Shown here piece by piece: positions 1 to 12,900 of a stretch of 64,000 nucleotides of DNA. A program made the translations under genes and the position numbers. The stretch's first letter is position 1. Each line of letters begins with the position of its first letter. The notes below the pieces were generated by a model that did not search any database, was not told the DNA's origin, and saw only the letters and a program-made list of their open reading frames with translations. This DNA comes from Membranipora membranacea. Taxonomy: Eukaryota > Bryozoa > Gymnolaemata > Cheilostomatida > Membraniporidae. The stretch lies in assembly GCA_914767715.1 (NCBI GenBank), contig OU612070.1, forward strand, positions 12,105,501-12,169,500. The letters run 5' to 3'.

Positions 1-288
1 CAAATATGACACCAGGCAAAGTTAAAGGAATTAGGTTCCTGATACAGACCTACAAAAAACCGATAAGCTAATCCGATTAAATTTGTACGCTTTAAAGTGG
101 GTTGCAGTTTGCCAAGAGTATCATATATATCCTCGCTCACACGTAAACTCAGGTACGCTGATGTGTAAGCTGTCAAAATTAGGTCTATCCAACTCTTTCA
201 GATCTAAAGTCAAAGTTCTAAGGCTAACTGTAATTATAAAAATAGAAGAACTCGACATGTGAAACTATAATATATCTGATATATATAC

Positions 289-931
289 CAGGTTTTGTAG
301 GTTGCGTCTGTGATGTTTCCTGGACTTGTGGAGACTCTTCAGCCTTAACATCAGTGTCAATCATCTCAAGTGGATCATCAATCTTGCTATCGGGTTTTCT
401 CTCTGCTGCATTTCTTCTCCTGTAATGGATTTCAGAACGATTACTTGCCTAACCGATCAGTCTGGTCTGCTATGTCAGATCATTACACCAAGGCACAGAG
501 CTGTGATACAATATTTTCTTTAGCCAATCAACATCAAAATGCCAAGTGAATGAAAAAGATATGATCATTTAATTGAATGGAGTTTTCCCCCTCCCCAAAC
601 AGCATCGAAAACAACTGCTTCAAAATTTGAGAAAAGATCATTGACAAGGTTGGTTATTCTGAGACGGAAGCGTTTCAACATTTGAATGTTGGCACTAGGC
701 CAAAGTCATATCCTGATAGCATGATGCTATGCTGCTGACTGTTACCCATTTGGCTATGTCGATGAATATTATATTTTTGGCCTCACCTTCTTCTCAAGAC
801 AACTACCACAACAATCACGATTGCTGCGACTACAACTGCAGCCAATACAGGAGCAATGATTAGTTCCGGAGGTGTACCGCTGTTAGGGTTGACTGGATTA
901 GTTGGGACTGTCGGTGCTTCTACTTTTGTAG
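289..931 (-). CDS. Transmembrane exon and first cytoplasmic exon
   Basis: Exon 931-787 encodes a Pro/Thr-rich stalk and a 20-residue hydrophobic run of Ala, Val and Ile that ends LRRR, a typical stop-transfer signal. It ends in phase 2 at GTGAGG. Exon 419-289 restores the frame and encodes RRRNAAERKP followed by an acidic, Pro/Gln-rich stretch ending QTQPTKPG at a GTATAT donor. This is juxtamembrane cytoplasmic sequence with no catalytic motif. Bases 1-288 look intronic on the minus strand. Confidence 0.85.
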
Positions 932-3900
932 CTGAAACATGATCAAAATGGTTAGCAAAATTCTGAGCAAAAGAACAAATTATAATGGACTGACTGCATA
1001 GATTTAGGAGCCTGGACTTGATGTGCAAGCGAGAAATCTTATAGGTGTCTTTACAAATGACTTGTCAATCTGTTTATCAGTTTAATCGACCATCACATAC
1101 ATTGTGGAAAATTCTCAATATGCTATCTGCTAATGTACACCAGGAAGTGACTATCAATGTTTCTTCAGCTTACCCTTCCCTGTAATTGGTGGTCCAGATT
1201 TTATAACCTTTGTATAACCATCCTGCAAAGATTCTCTAGAATTTAGATGTCATGGGTTACAAAATACATATTTGACAAACCAGACTCTAAATTGTGGACA
1301 TTACACAGGTGAACTGCTGTACAGGTGTCCTGCTCGTTTTCCTTGACTTGTATTGTGAAACGGCCAGTTTGAAGGAGGGTTAATACATCGTAATACAGAA
1401 GCAAACTATTCACAATCGAAGTAAGATATAAACATACCTCATATTTCATTGTGAGTACTGGCTGAACCAAATACTCATTGTCTTCTGTGATTGGCTGGTT
1501 AGTATAATTACCATACACTTTTCCATCTCCAAGATAAAACTCCAGGCCATTTTGGGGAATGTCTTCCGGTTTAAACCACGCAGCAATATAACAATCCTGA
1601 GGATGATTTCGGAAATTTTTAGTCTTGGATTTTAAATTCTCTAAGTCAGCTAATATACAGGGTGCTGCAGCACTTCTCTTACTCCTTGATCCGGATGATT
1701 GCTGCTGAGCGATAACAAGATATGAGCTGAAAGAAGAGAATATAACTCCTGAAATTCTAAACAATTCAAAGACCATACCAAAAAATATCAGAATGCTATT
1801 AGCCAATTATAACACAGTTCACAACAAACATGTTCATCGCAAGGAATTAAATTTAAGCATCATGGAAACGGGTGATAGGCCAGGTTTCATCTTATACAAG
1901 TTTCAGTGCTGCCACATGATGTGTTGTGCATGATGTGCGTGTTATAAAAATATTCATTCACTTGAAATAGAAAGTGATTGTTCACAACGAGAGTTGCTTG
2001 CTATCATAATCACGTAAGAGGATAAGTAATAGGAAGCTACTTTAACAACCGCCAACGCTGTCGATCGTAAAACGCTTCAAGACAATTATGATGTTATGTT
2101 ATTTTGTCAACTGCAAGGGAAAATCAGGATACTCGCAAACAATCTGCATATTTCTCAGCATAGGGGAGCTCCAAAATAGGTAAATGGCCCATTCAAAGGC
2201 AAATACCCTTAAATAGTATTGCTATTCACTGACTTACCTGACTTTATTGTTGGTAACATTGATAGGATAAAGTTTGACATGGATACTAGGATGGTCTCTG
2301 GCTTCGGTCAGCTCTAACTTTGACATATTCTTCGTTGTATTAACTGTAAAATAGACAGTGTAACCAATTGTTAAGTATAGCCAATATCTGATAATATGAT
2401 CTGTTTGATTGTTTAACATTTAGTGAGAAACTTGCTTTTGTTTGCATCACTCTAACAGAGTGATAAATGAATAAACTGTAGAACAATATTTCACACAGGG
2501 AAGTTGATGCTAGAACCAGTTTGCTCTTATTGCCAGCATTTTGTGTCACTCCTACTCTACTGGTAAGCCTGCAGTAGACCGAGGGACACCGACTCCAAAT
2601 ACATGCAAATTAGAAAAACCTCGGTCAAGTTGAGTGCAAGGTCTGGAGTAGCTCAGGTACGTTGGATTTTGCCTGGATTTTAAGTTGCTTCCCAGTGCAG
2701 GTTATAAGATACGGTCTTATCACGTTGATAAATTTGAACACAGCTGTTAATCAATCAGGTCAACTCATCAGTCACCTCTCCATGAAATGTATTTTACTTA
2801 CAGGTCACTTCTGTGTAGTCGGTCAGTTGAATTGTAGGCCCATCTCCCACTTCATTTTGTACAGTGATATTGCAATAAACTTTTGTTGCTGATTTCAAGT
2901 CGCAAATTTTGGCAGTTTCTTTGTAACTTGTATTAGTCTGCCTGTCTGCACAGAACACCTTAAAGAGCGACAACATTCATTTACATACTATAGATGAATG
3001 AAGTCCGTGGAGGACAAACGATTTGAGAATTGTCTTGAATCTGGAATATCTGAATATCAGTATCAAGCTGTAATTGAACTTGGATGACCCAAGTCCTATA
3101 CAATTGTTCCCTAACAATTTTAAGAGCCTCTATCATGATGTTGCTACGCACCTCAAAATTGTAACTATTTTCAGGTGCATTGAATCTATCAGGTTGTTTG
3201 AACTGGAGACTAATGCACCTTTCTGTCGTGACCTGACTTTCTATAATGGGTTTCTCATCTGGTACTGTAATAATTAAGGTTAGACATCTGGGCATTAGGC
3301 TACAAGGCATTGGGAGCCGATGATAACCAAGAAATACATCATTCCCACCAAATCTATCGTATTCCTTCCAGCCTCACACGACCATGCTAAGATGGCCAAC
3401 AAAAGTAGGTATATCATATTCACCTTTGATTTACCATTTAATTTTAATGGAATATCTGAAGGTGTTGGAAAAATGAGCATTGAAATATTGAGTATTGATC
3501 AGTTTTGACATGTAATCAGAGTTGTATTCAGCAAGCTCAAGATATTTATAATAAATAATTCCATCAGTTGACCAAATATCACTAATATCTCAATAGGCAT
3601 TAAAATCAATATAACAACAAAAGCTGCGTTGGCATATGATTAGTTACAACTCTTATTTTTCTTCACATACCTGTACTTTTAGTTATGTTGCATTCCGTCT
3701 TACTTTCTGTCATATTTTCTGAATTCCGCACAAGTACTGTTACACAGGTGTTGGTAAATGGATACAATCCCTCCAATACCACCGGTTTCTCAACAGCCAA
3801 GTCATGTTTCCTTGACCACTTTTTTCTCATTTCATCTTGTGTAATAGTGGCTTCATAGTCAACAGGTCCATCACAGTTTGGAGTTGAGTTCTTGCAAAGA

Positions 3901-6900
3901 CAGTAGAAAATACCAATCATTGTGAGCGGGTAAATGAATGTAGGCCAGTTCTAGCAGGCCAACAGTGGAGAGGTTGATGCTGGATTAGCGGTCAGATTGA
4001 TCAATATCAATCAGTGATTGTCTACCGATCAAGAGTTTTGTTATGATTAACATTTTGATTGTGTGTGATGAGTATGTCTGAGTGACGGCTACAAGGGAAG
4101 TGATACTCTAATCTATTTATGTAATTACAACGAGATTACCCCTAAGAATAAACTAAACTGATCAGTTTTTATATTTCACTTTTTATACCCAGGATGCCTC
4201 CTCTTTTTCTACATAAACCTATAAGGGTCGCTGCTAATTTTTAGTCTGCTGCCAATGGTTAGTAATAAAGATAATAATAATAAGAAAACCTGTCAAAACA
4301 GAATTATAAAGAAAATACTTACTTGCTGTAATCTCACAGTCAGCGAGATCCTTGTCTTAGTAGTATTGTCCACTTTGTCATCAAGATAGAATTTAGGCAG
4401 TGTAGGAGCTTCAACATACAGCAGAAGAGTGTCTCATCAACCGAATAATATTGTGATGGGAGTTCAGGTTCAACATGATTGCTGATAATACTAGCTCAGT
4501 ATATTTTTGAGAATGACGGTATGGGCAATATTAGGTTCTGGAGTAAATAATTTTGATAGGAAAACAAGCTAGTATTTCTTATACTTACGAGTACATTTAG
4601 TCCCTTCACCAGGACCACAGCCTGGTCTGGTACAGGCACGTATCCAGCACCAGATATAAGTTTCGTTAGATAAACTACAAGCTTTATGTGTGCTTAGTGA
4701 GGAAGTATTGCTCCAATTCTCATGTCGGCTAGAGTTGCATTTATACTGTTCAGACACAGAGAAACACTAGATCTCTTACCAGAATAATCGTTATTCCAAA
4801 CGTCTTATTTATAAATGACAGGATATTCTAGCAATTATAAGAAACCAACTGATGCATCTTCAAATCCCAGGCTTCAAGCAATCCGTGAATATCAAGCACC
4901 ATAAATATTACCATTCATCTCAATGTTGTGTATGATATAGATTAACTCTTGGTAACATCCAAAACTCGAACAGATAAAATGTAACTCACCTGGTAATGTG
5001 TAACCTTTCCATTAGGCTTAGCTGGCTTTTCCCATGACAGATCTAGACACCCCTCTGATAATGAAACGCCAAACTTGGTTGGTGGTCCATCAGGAGCTAC
5101 ACAACAATAGAATAAAAACCTCTTGGGATGCCAGTTGATGAATTAAGGGCATACAACATGTCTTTCCCATTGACTGAAATCTAAGCGAATGGCCAAAGTA
5201 TAACTTGAATGTTATGGTTTGCACAGTCACAATCTTTGGAGTAACCTTTTCATGATGTAAAAGCAAAGCAAGTTCACCTGTTTTTTGACAATAGGGTTTA
5301 TTACAAACTTTTGTCAGGTTACTTGACAACTGAAAAAACCCCAACTGCATTCAGATTTAGCAGTACACCCATATCATGACACATAAAGTATATAGAAACA
5401 GAATAAACAGAACTTACAGGCTTCCATAGTTGTGAAATTTTTAGTAAAAGGTGCAGAAATTTTCCCATCATTGTTAGTTACGGTCCCTTCAATGGTAGTA
5501 TTTTGGTATAATTTCAGATTGCTGAATGTAAATGTCCCTGTGTCTTGGTTGCTCTGTGTCTGTGTAGTGTTGCCATTTTGGACTACATTGATGTTGTATG
5601 TGGTAATTTTATCACAGTTTGGTTCTCCAGCCTGTGAAAGTTTAAAACAGGTACCTCCATTTTATGCACAATTATTGATAAATTTGATGACAGCATGTAG
5701 GCCTAAACCGTGGCAACACAGTACAGCTGACGCTATCATCAATCGGGCCTGCCTGAAACTAATTCTCAAACCTATGGCAGCTCGTCAAATGTAGATAAAA
5801 TAATTTTACTACAAAATTATCTAGGAATGATTTGTAAATCATTTTATTCAAATAATATTCATCCTCTAAGTTTCATACGAGTAGGTTTGATGAGATTCAC
5901 ATCAACAAAGTGCAATTACCTTTAGATATATCACGAGCTGCAGGTTTTTGGAGCCGCCCAAACCGCCAGTGGTTATGCTCTCAGTAAAATTGCAAGTTGG
6001 GTTTTCTGGTTCTAAAAGATGTGGAAATTATGTCATTTTGAATTTCAAGGCTACACAATCTTAGAGGATAGAATATAATCTTTCTATCACTTTCCCACAT
6101 AATAAGAACCTCTGTAGGGGCTAGTACATCAAGATACATATGGTCAAAGAGATATCATAATAATGGGGAAAAACATCAATATCATCTGTTTAGAGAATGT
6201 AAACAACAATTAATGATATTTATATATCAAGGAATTATGGTCATTAATTGCTAAGGAAAATCATGATAAATGTGTAAAATCTCTTTAACTCAAACTTACC
6301 AATACACTTAGTCCGTCCACCTCCAGCAACCTCAGGACCACAGCCTGGTTTGGTACAGGCCTGTATCGAACACTTGATATATGTACCGTGGGGTAAACCA
6401 CAAGCTTTATGTGTGCTTAGTGAGGAAGTATTGCTCCAATTTTCATGTCGGCTAGAGTTGCATTTATACTGTTCAGACACAGAGAAACACTAAATCAATT
6501 ACCAGACTTACTATTCTTCTAAATTTTTAAGTTGTAAGCAACGGGAGAAGCTAGAAGTTCTGTGAAACAAGGTACTAAATATGCTCTAATATTCGAATCC
6601 AACTGCAAACCCCGGGCTTCTAATTAACCATTAATAGCAAGCACCATGAACATAATGCTTTCCAGTCATCCCAATGTGGTGTGTCGCATACAAACTTGAT
6701 ATAAACCAAAACCTGAACTGATAGAATGTAATTCACCTGGTAACTTGTAATTCTTCCATTTGGCTTTTCCGGCTCTCCCCATGAGAGATCAAGACAGTCT
6801 GCTGACGATGCCTCCGTCACTTTAAATGAGCTCGGTGGACCTGGGGCTAAATAATAATAATAGACAACAAAATCACGGAATGGTTAGCTGATGGATTTAA

Positions 6901-9900
6901 AGTACACATAAATAAATGGGCTTGGAACACTCCTCAAACTGCAGCACATTTCAGAGATATTGGATTTTGATGTCCTGGCAGAATCAATGCAAAGTTATTA
7001 CCTTACAGAACAATTATCATGGTTATTGTTCAGAATGTCACAGATACTCAGCGCCGGGACAAACTTAATAAATATCGATTCTGTTATTCAATTGGAAGTC
7101 TATGTGGAGTTGATTATGGTGCTGATATACAGAGTTAACATCCTTCTTGGCATTGATTCACCTACCTAGCTCATCAGTGGTTATCTGAATTGAGTCTTCT
7201 GTTTCCTGACCTTCGATGTTTGTGATTTGAACTGTAAATGTGTGATTCTTTGAACCTTCTAGACGATCGAAGACATTGGTCATCTTAAAATCATGGTCAT
7301 CAATCTTGTACTTCTTGGTCATTGATGACCAACAAATCGTTTCAGGATTCTAAAAACATTGATCAAAACTGTCTCAACACAAAACATTCCAAAAACTACA
7401 AATCAACCCAAAGTTAATGTGACACAGAGGAAAATGTGACATGAGAATTGGAATAATGTCAGTGAAAATAGGCTGTGGGCGTAAACAGCTCTTATTTGGT
7501 GATGATGGAGACTTACATTACAGCTTTTCTTAAAGTGATTGTGAAGGAATCAGGTATTTAGTATCATTCTTGAGTTCCCAGTCTAATTCAGGAAACTGCT
7601 ATAAGGTTTGTTAATAACAAATAACCTTAAAGAAGTTTTCTAAATTGGACTAAGAACGCCAGAATGATACCAAAAACCCGAATCCTTCACAATCAATTTA
7701 CGGAATTTTAGGATTGAACCGGTAATTTACCTCAATGTTGATTTCAGCTCTCCATGACTGAACGCTTCCAAGATTCACTTTAGTTAGTGTTATGCTGTCT
7801 TTTCCAAGGTTAAACGTAGGAGCTTCAGATAAAAAGAGAACCATCAATGTTAGGAGCAAATAATGGTTTAATTATTCAACGTATTTAAGGCAAGAAACTT
7901 TGAATCATGTAATTAACCAGTCTTATATTATTTCAGTTATTTTATCCAGTAACGGTTATGATGACTGTCACAATTTCTCCAATACTTTTTTTACGATTTT
8001 TTTATGAATTAAGGCATGGTTTACCATGTCAGACAAGTCATTGATACCATTTCATGCAGAAGACTTCATAGGCCCCTATATTAGTCACATGCAATGAATT
8101 TTTGTGTAGGTATTAACATATATTAAAAACTGAATTCTTTGCCAAACTACGGTATTTTTAATCCTCAAAATATAATATATGTCGGCATTCCCACCTTGAA
8201 CTCACCAAAACTTCCTTGATGATGAAATAATTGTATCATATTTGATTTTAACCAGGCAATATAGCCCAAAGGTCACATGACTCATGCGCAATTGTTAGCC
8301 AATAAGGACGCAGTATGTATAGTTCGTGTAATCTAGAGGAAAGGGCCCCTATCTGTTTAAATGCAATAAAGTTTTGTGTAGGTATGAAAAAGTCCTTTCT
8401 GCACGACATGGTGTTAATGATTTGTCTTAGATAAGTGACAGCTTTTTGGGAGATGGATTACTGGTAGATACAAATTGTCAATGCAGTATGAAAGCTTGTA
8501 GATCATTGAATTCAATCAACTTACCAGTACATGATTCGGTTTGAGCGTTTATCACTTTGATTGGTCCAGGCAGCTCTTTACCATTGATTTTACATGTCAG
8601 TTCATACTTATATTCTCTACCAGGATCGAGACCACTCGCTGTGAATTGTGTTTTGTGGCTAAGGTCTGTTCAGTTACTTGGTCCGACTCCGTCACCATAT
8701 ACTATATAACTGGCATCATAAATCAATGTGGATAAGCTATAAACATACAACCACAGTCATGTCAGAAAACACTCTATTTCCTGCTTGTTAATTTAAAATG
8801 GCCATGTTGCTAACTCCGCCTTACTTTATCCTGAAGGAGGTTTTCCATAATAAAAGGTTTTCTAACTAATAAAGTCAGCTGTTCTGTTCAGGTAATTCCT
8901 CACAGGATGGTCACAAAGATTTGGAACATGGACCTATAGTTTTAAAAAGACATGGGGAATGCATATATAAGGTTAGAATACTCACAGAGGCCCTTAATGT
9001 CCATAATCTTTAAATATCCACACACGGTAAAACTTTCTAGAGAGACCAGGTATTTAGTGAAGCCTAACGGTTATTTACACAAAAAAACGCTCAATAAAAT
9101 ATCCGTACTTTATTCAGTACAACTGTCAACACAAACCAGAGATTAAGACGAGCCTCACGTTATATCTTATGACTTATCTAAAAACAACTGACCTGTATTG
9201 GTATGAGCTGTTAGCAGGATAGGCATTGTAGAGGAAAGGATTATTCAGGAATGGTGCAAATTGTATCTCCAGGGAATCGTAGTCTGCTGTTGTTTTCAAA
9301 GGGGGAGAAATTTCTCTTGGACTATCTAGAAAATATTTGGGGTTTTGGATAAAGAGGTTGATACAACTATGAATGATGTAAAGGTTTGCCAGTCAGACAG
9401 CATGGATTAATGCTGTGTGAATTGATTTAGGTGTCTGGAGCTATAACTCCTATCGCTATGTGCAGTGTGCTTGGATATAACATTGCATAACCCTAATGCA
9501 CAGCTCAAAAGCAACTACAAAAGGTTTAAATGTCCAAATTTCAATCGCTTTGTATCATATAAAGTACTTTTCTCGGCAGTGTTGGAGCTGAGCATCACCC
9601 TGAATTGTCCCCATCAAAACCCTTTATCAAGCATCCATAGAGTATCAACCGAAGCTGGGTATATCATCACTTTGTACATTTAATGTTCTGCAATTATCAT
9701 TATTAAGTACCCTATAATACATATAATATATAATATATATATAATACAATCATAGTATACCATACCATCTGTTGCCAATTTACCCTGTACCTACCAGCAG
9801 CATATATATTGACCTCAGATACACTGACCGCTGCACCTTTAGGGACCGTAATACGAAGCGATCTTATTACTGGTGTTCTGCCATTCTCACACATTACTGT

Positions 9901-12900
9901 ATCTAACACTGCTGTACTGAAGCCACTTTGAGTTTGATCAGCGCTGCTCCATTTCCGACATTCTATGAGATCATCTCCGTTTGGTTTGTCTTTAATACTG
10001 TACTTGTATTCTAGATCCTCAAGCTTATCCCCTATAAATTGTGACATTTTCAGCATCAGTAATAATATCTCAATCCTGCTGACCTCTTAAACTGAAACTT
10101 GATATTTGAATACAAAACACTCGGGGACTTCATTGACACTTAATAATGACAGAAACATGCACTTTTCATCTTAAATTAAAAAAATTCATATTTACCTCCA
10201 TTGGTGACATGAACTTGTAAAAACTCAAACAAGATTGGTGTTGTCCAGCTTATCTCCAAATATTTATCAGGTTCTATATAACAATAACCAACACCGCTTT
10301 TTGTCTCCGCTCCATTACATCTTTTAGTAGCAGTTTGTGCCTGATTGATTCCTACAATATTAATGGCGTATACCTGGCATTTCTTGAATATCTTAAGTTA
10401 TGTGTGTAGTAAATTCAAGGCACACCACATATTGATGGATTGATTTAGTTGCTCAGCACAAGTAATCACAAGCTCAACTTCCTATGATAAATCCGATTCA
10501 AACAAAATATGTGAGTTACTCACTAGATCGCTGGTAGACTTCAACCTCTTTCAGGTTAATCAAACCTTTTCTCTGTACTGCTATGTATCTAGCCAGATGC
10601 GATGGGCTCAGATGAGAAACTCCAACATATCCATACAACTCAAGTGTATCAGTTTCTTTCCATTCTCCATCACTAAAGTTCATGTTTGCTTCGTTAATAT
10701 CTGCAGTGATTTCCTTTACTCGCAAGTAAAGCATGACGTCTTTTGAGCGGCTTGCTGTTAATTAAAGGTAAACTTTATTCAATATTTTTGATCGTATTGG
10801 CTTACTCTTCAGATGTTCCAAAGAACAAAACTCCTCAGCAGACAACTTCCTTGCATATTGTGAGTATTGTGATTTAATAAAATTATGACAATATTGATTA
10901 TATTGTGGTTAGATAATATGCAATCTCTTTCACAGGTTATAACTTCTAATTGAGTGGTCACAGAGACATGATAAGACTGTTTAGGTTAAATGGCAGAGAC
11001 ATATGGAAAATAGGTTCAATAAGCTGTCAGCCCCTAAAAAGATTTCGCAATTAAATTCCAGGAAGTTAGTTCTGCATCAGACACAATAAGAAATTTCAAG
11101 TCTCTGTACTGTACACGCTAGGCGACTTGCCACCTCTACCTACTTGAGAGGGTCGTAAAGGCTGCATTTCTATATTCTCTAACAATACAAAATGGAAATA
11201 TTATTAGGAACTTAGTTGTTTTAATTTCATTAAAGTGAACACTTATTGGGCTTGTACAGTACATACCCTATGTTTATATCATGGATGAGCAGGGGATAGG
11301 GTCTAAAATGACAAATCATTTTTAGCCAGACACGCTCTGAATTTTGTTAAGGTAAGACATTGCATAGCTAGTGCAGAACTGACCACCTGACCAGATAATG
11401 TTTTGGCCTCGGTGCATACTTTAGTCTTCAATACCATTATAAAGTTAATCAAGCCGGTTTTCCCTTCTAAACTTGAATAACTAGCTCCTTACGCTGACTG
11501 AACCTCCCATATAAGTATACATCAGTGACAATATACAAATCTCCCAGATCCACCATCCACCATTGAAGAGCTGTCTCTCCTCCATTAGTGTGAGCAGACT
11601 CAGAGTCACTGTCATCAAACAGGATACCATCCACTGCTTTCTCAGCTGACCACACCTTTGTAACTTTCTTGGTGTTTTTATCAACATCTTGATATGTGCT
11701 GCTCTGATACGCTGTCATTTTATATGCAATGTTTGGATTTGTAACTGTCAAGAAAAGTAGAACACAAATAAAGTCAATATTTGCGTGAAAATGACTCACA
11801 TTCAGATCAGGCCATTGATATTTTAAACTAGTACAAAGAACAAATACATGAAGGGTATTTGCGGGATTCATGTTAGTTTGTTTCCTTTCAGCAAATGTTT
11901 TCTCCCATGAGTTTGAATGGTAGAATTTATCAAATATATGCAAATTAGACTGATTCTGCAACATTTGGTAACTGATACACAAGTTTTCACAGTTGATGTT
12001 GAGTAGAATACTATACCATAAACTGATATTTGGAGTTTCAAAGGGTTTTAAAAAATTACCTCTCATCTCATTTACTCCTGATGACCAAAAACTCACTGTA
12101 TTTGGGACTGATTTTGGCTAACTGGCCTTTGGGACTTGCTTTGGCTAACTACATGTGCAAGATATAGTTTGAGAGGATAAAAGTGGGATGGTCTTACTTT
12201 TTTGTGCAAGATAAATGAGAGGGAATGGCCATTACAGAAAAAGTCCAGCTGTGTAGGAGCAGTAGCTAGTTTTATGAAAAAATCATTGTAGAGGGTTATG
12301 TCAATGCAGGTAGGTCCGCCAGCAGGCAATTCAAGAAAAGATTCTGTGGGGCATTCATGATACTGGCTATGACAAATAATTAAACTAAGGAACTTTGGTT
12401 CTAAAAGGTAACATTAGAAGTATAACTATAATCTTGCGTCATATCACGCGTTGAGACAAATAACATAAAACATGGAAATAAGAAAAAATCTTGACTGTCC
12501 AGCAGTTGATTGATTGATTGATTGATTGATTGTATTCTATCACTAACATAAAATAATATGTTGCGAGATAGGGGTGTTCATACTGAAAAGGAGCCAGCAC
12601 ATACAAGGGAAAATAAGATTAAACACTGATGGATGATTAATAGAGAATATCATTTAAAATATGGATAGCATGCCTCAAAAAACAGTCTTTACCAAGGGCA
12701 CTTCTGTGTTTAATTGTTCGATACCTGCCTGAGGGGCATTTAGCAAGAAAGCTGTTCATAAAGTGGTCATCGTCATGGATATATCGGAGGGCAAGTGTTT
12801 TGGTACGCTTAGTCATAAGGCTGTCGAGATCATCTACTTGGAGTTTGAGCTTTGAGGCCTGATCAAAAAACTTGCTCAAACGTTTCTTGTCCTTAGCAAA

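Noticed and set aside
5432-5794. Plus-strand frame of 120 codons with hydrophobic runs
   Set aside because: It overlaps the FN3-4 exon 5631-5418 on the other strand, whose phases and domain pattern are convincing.
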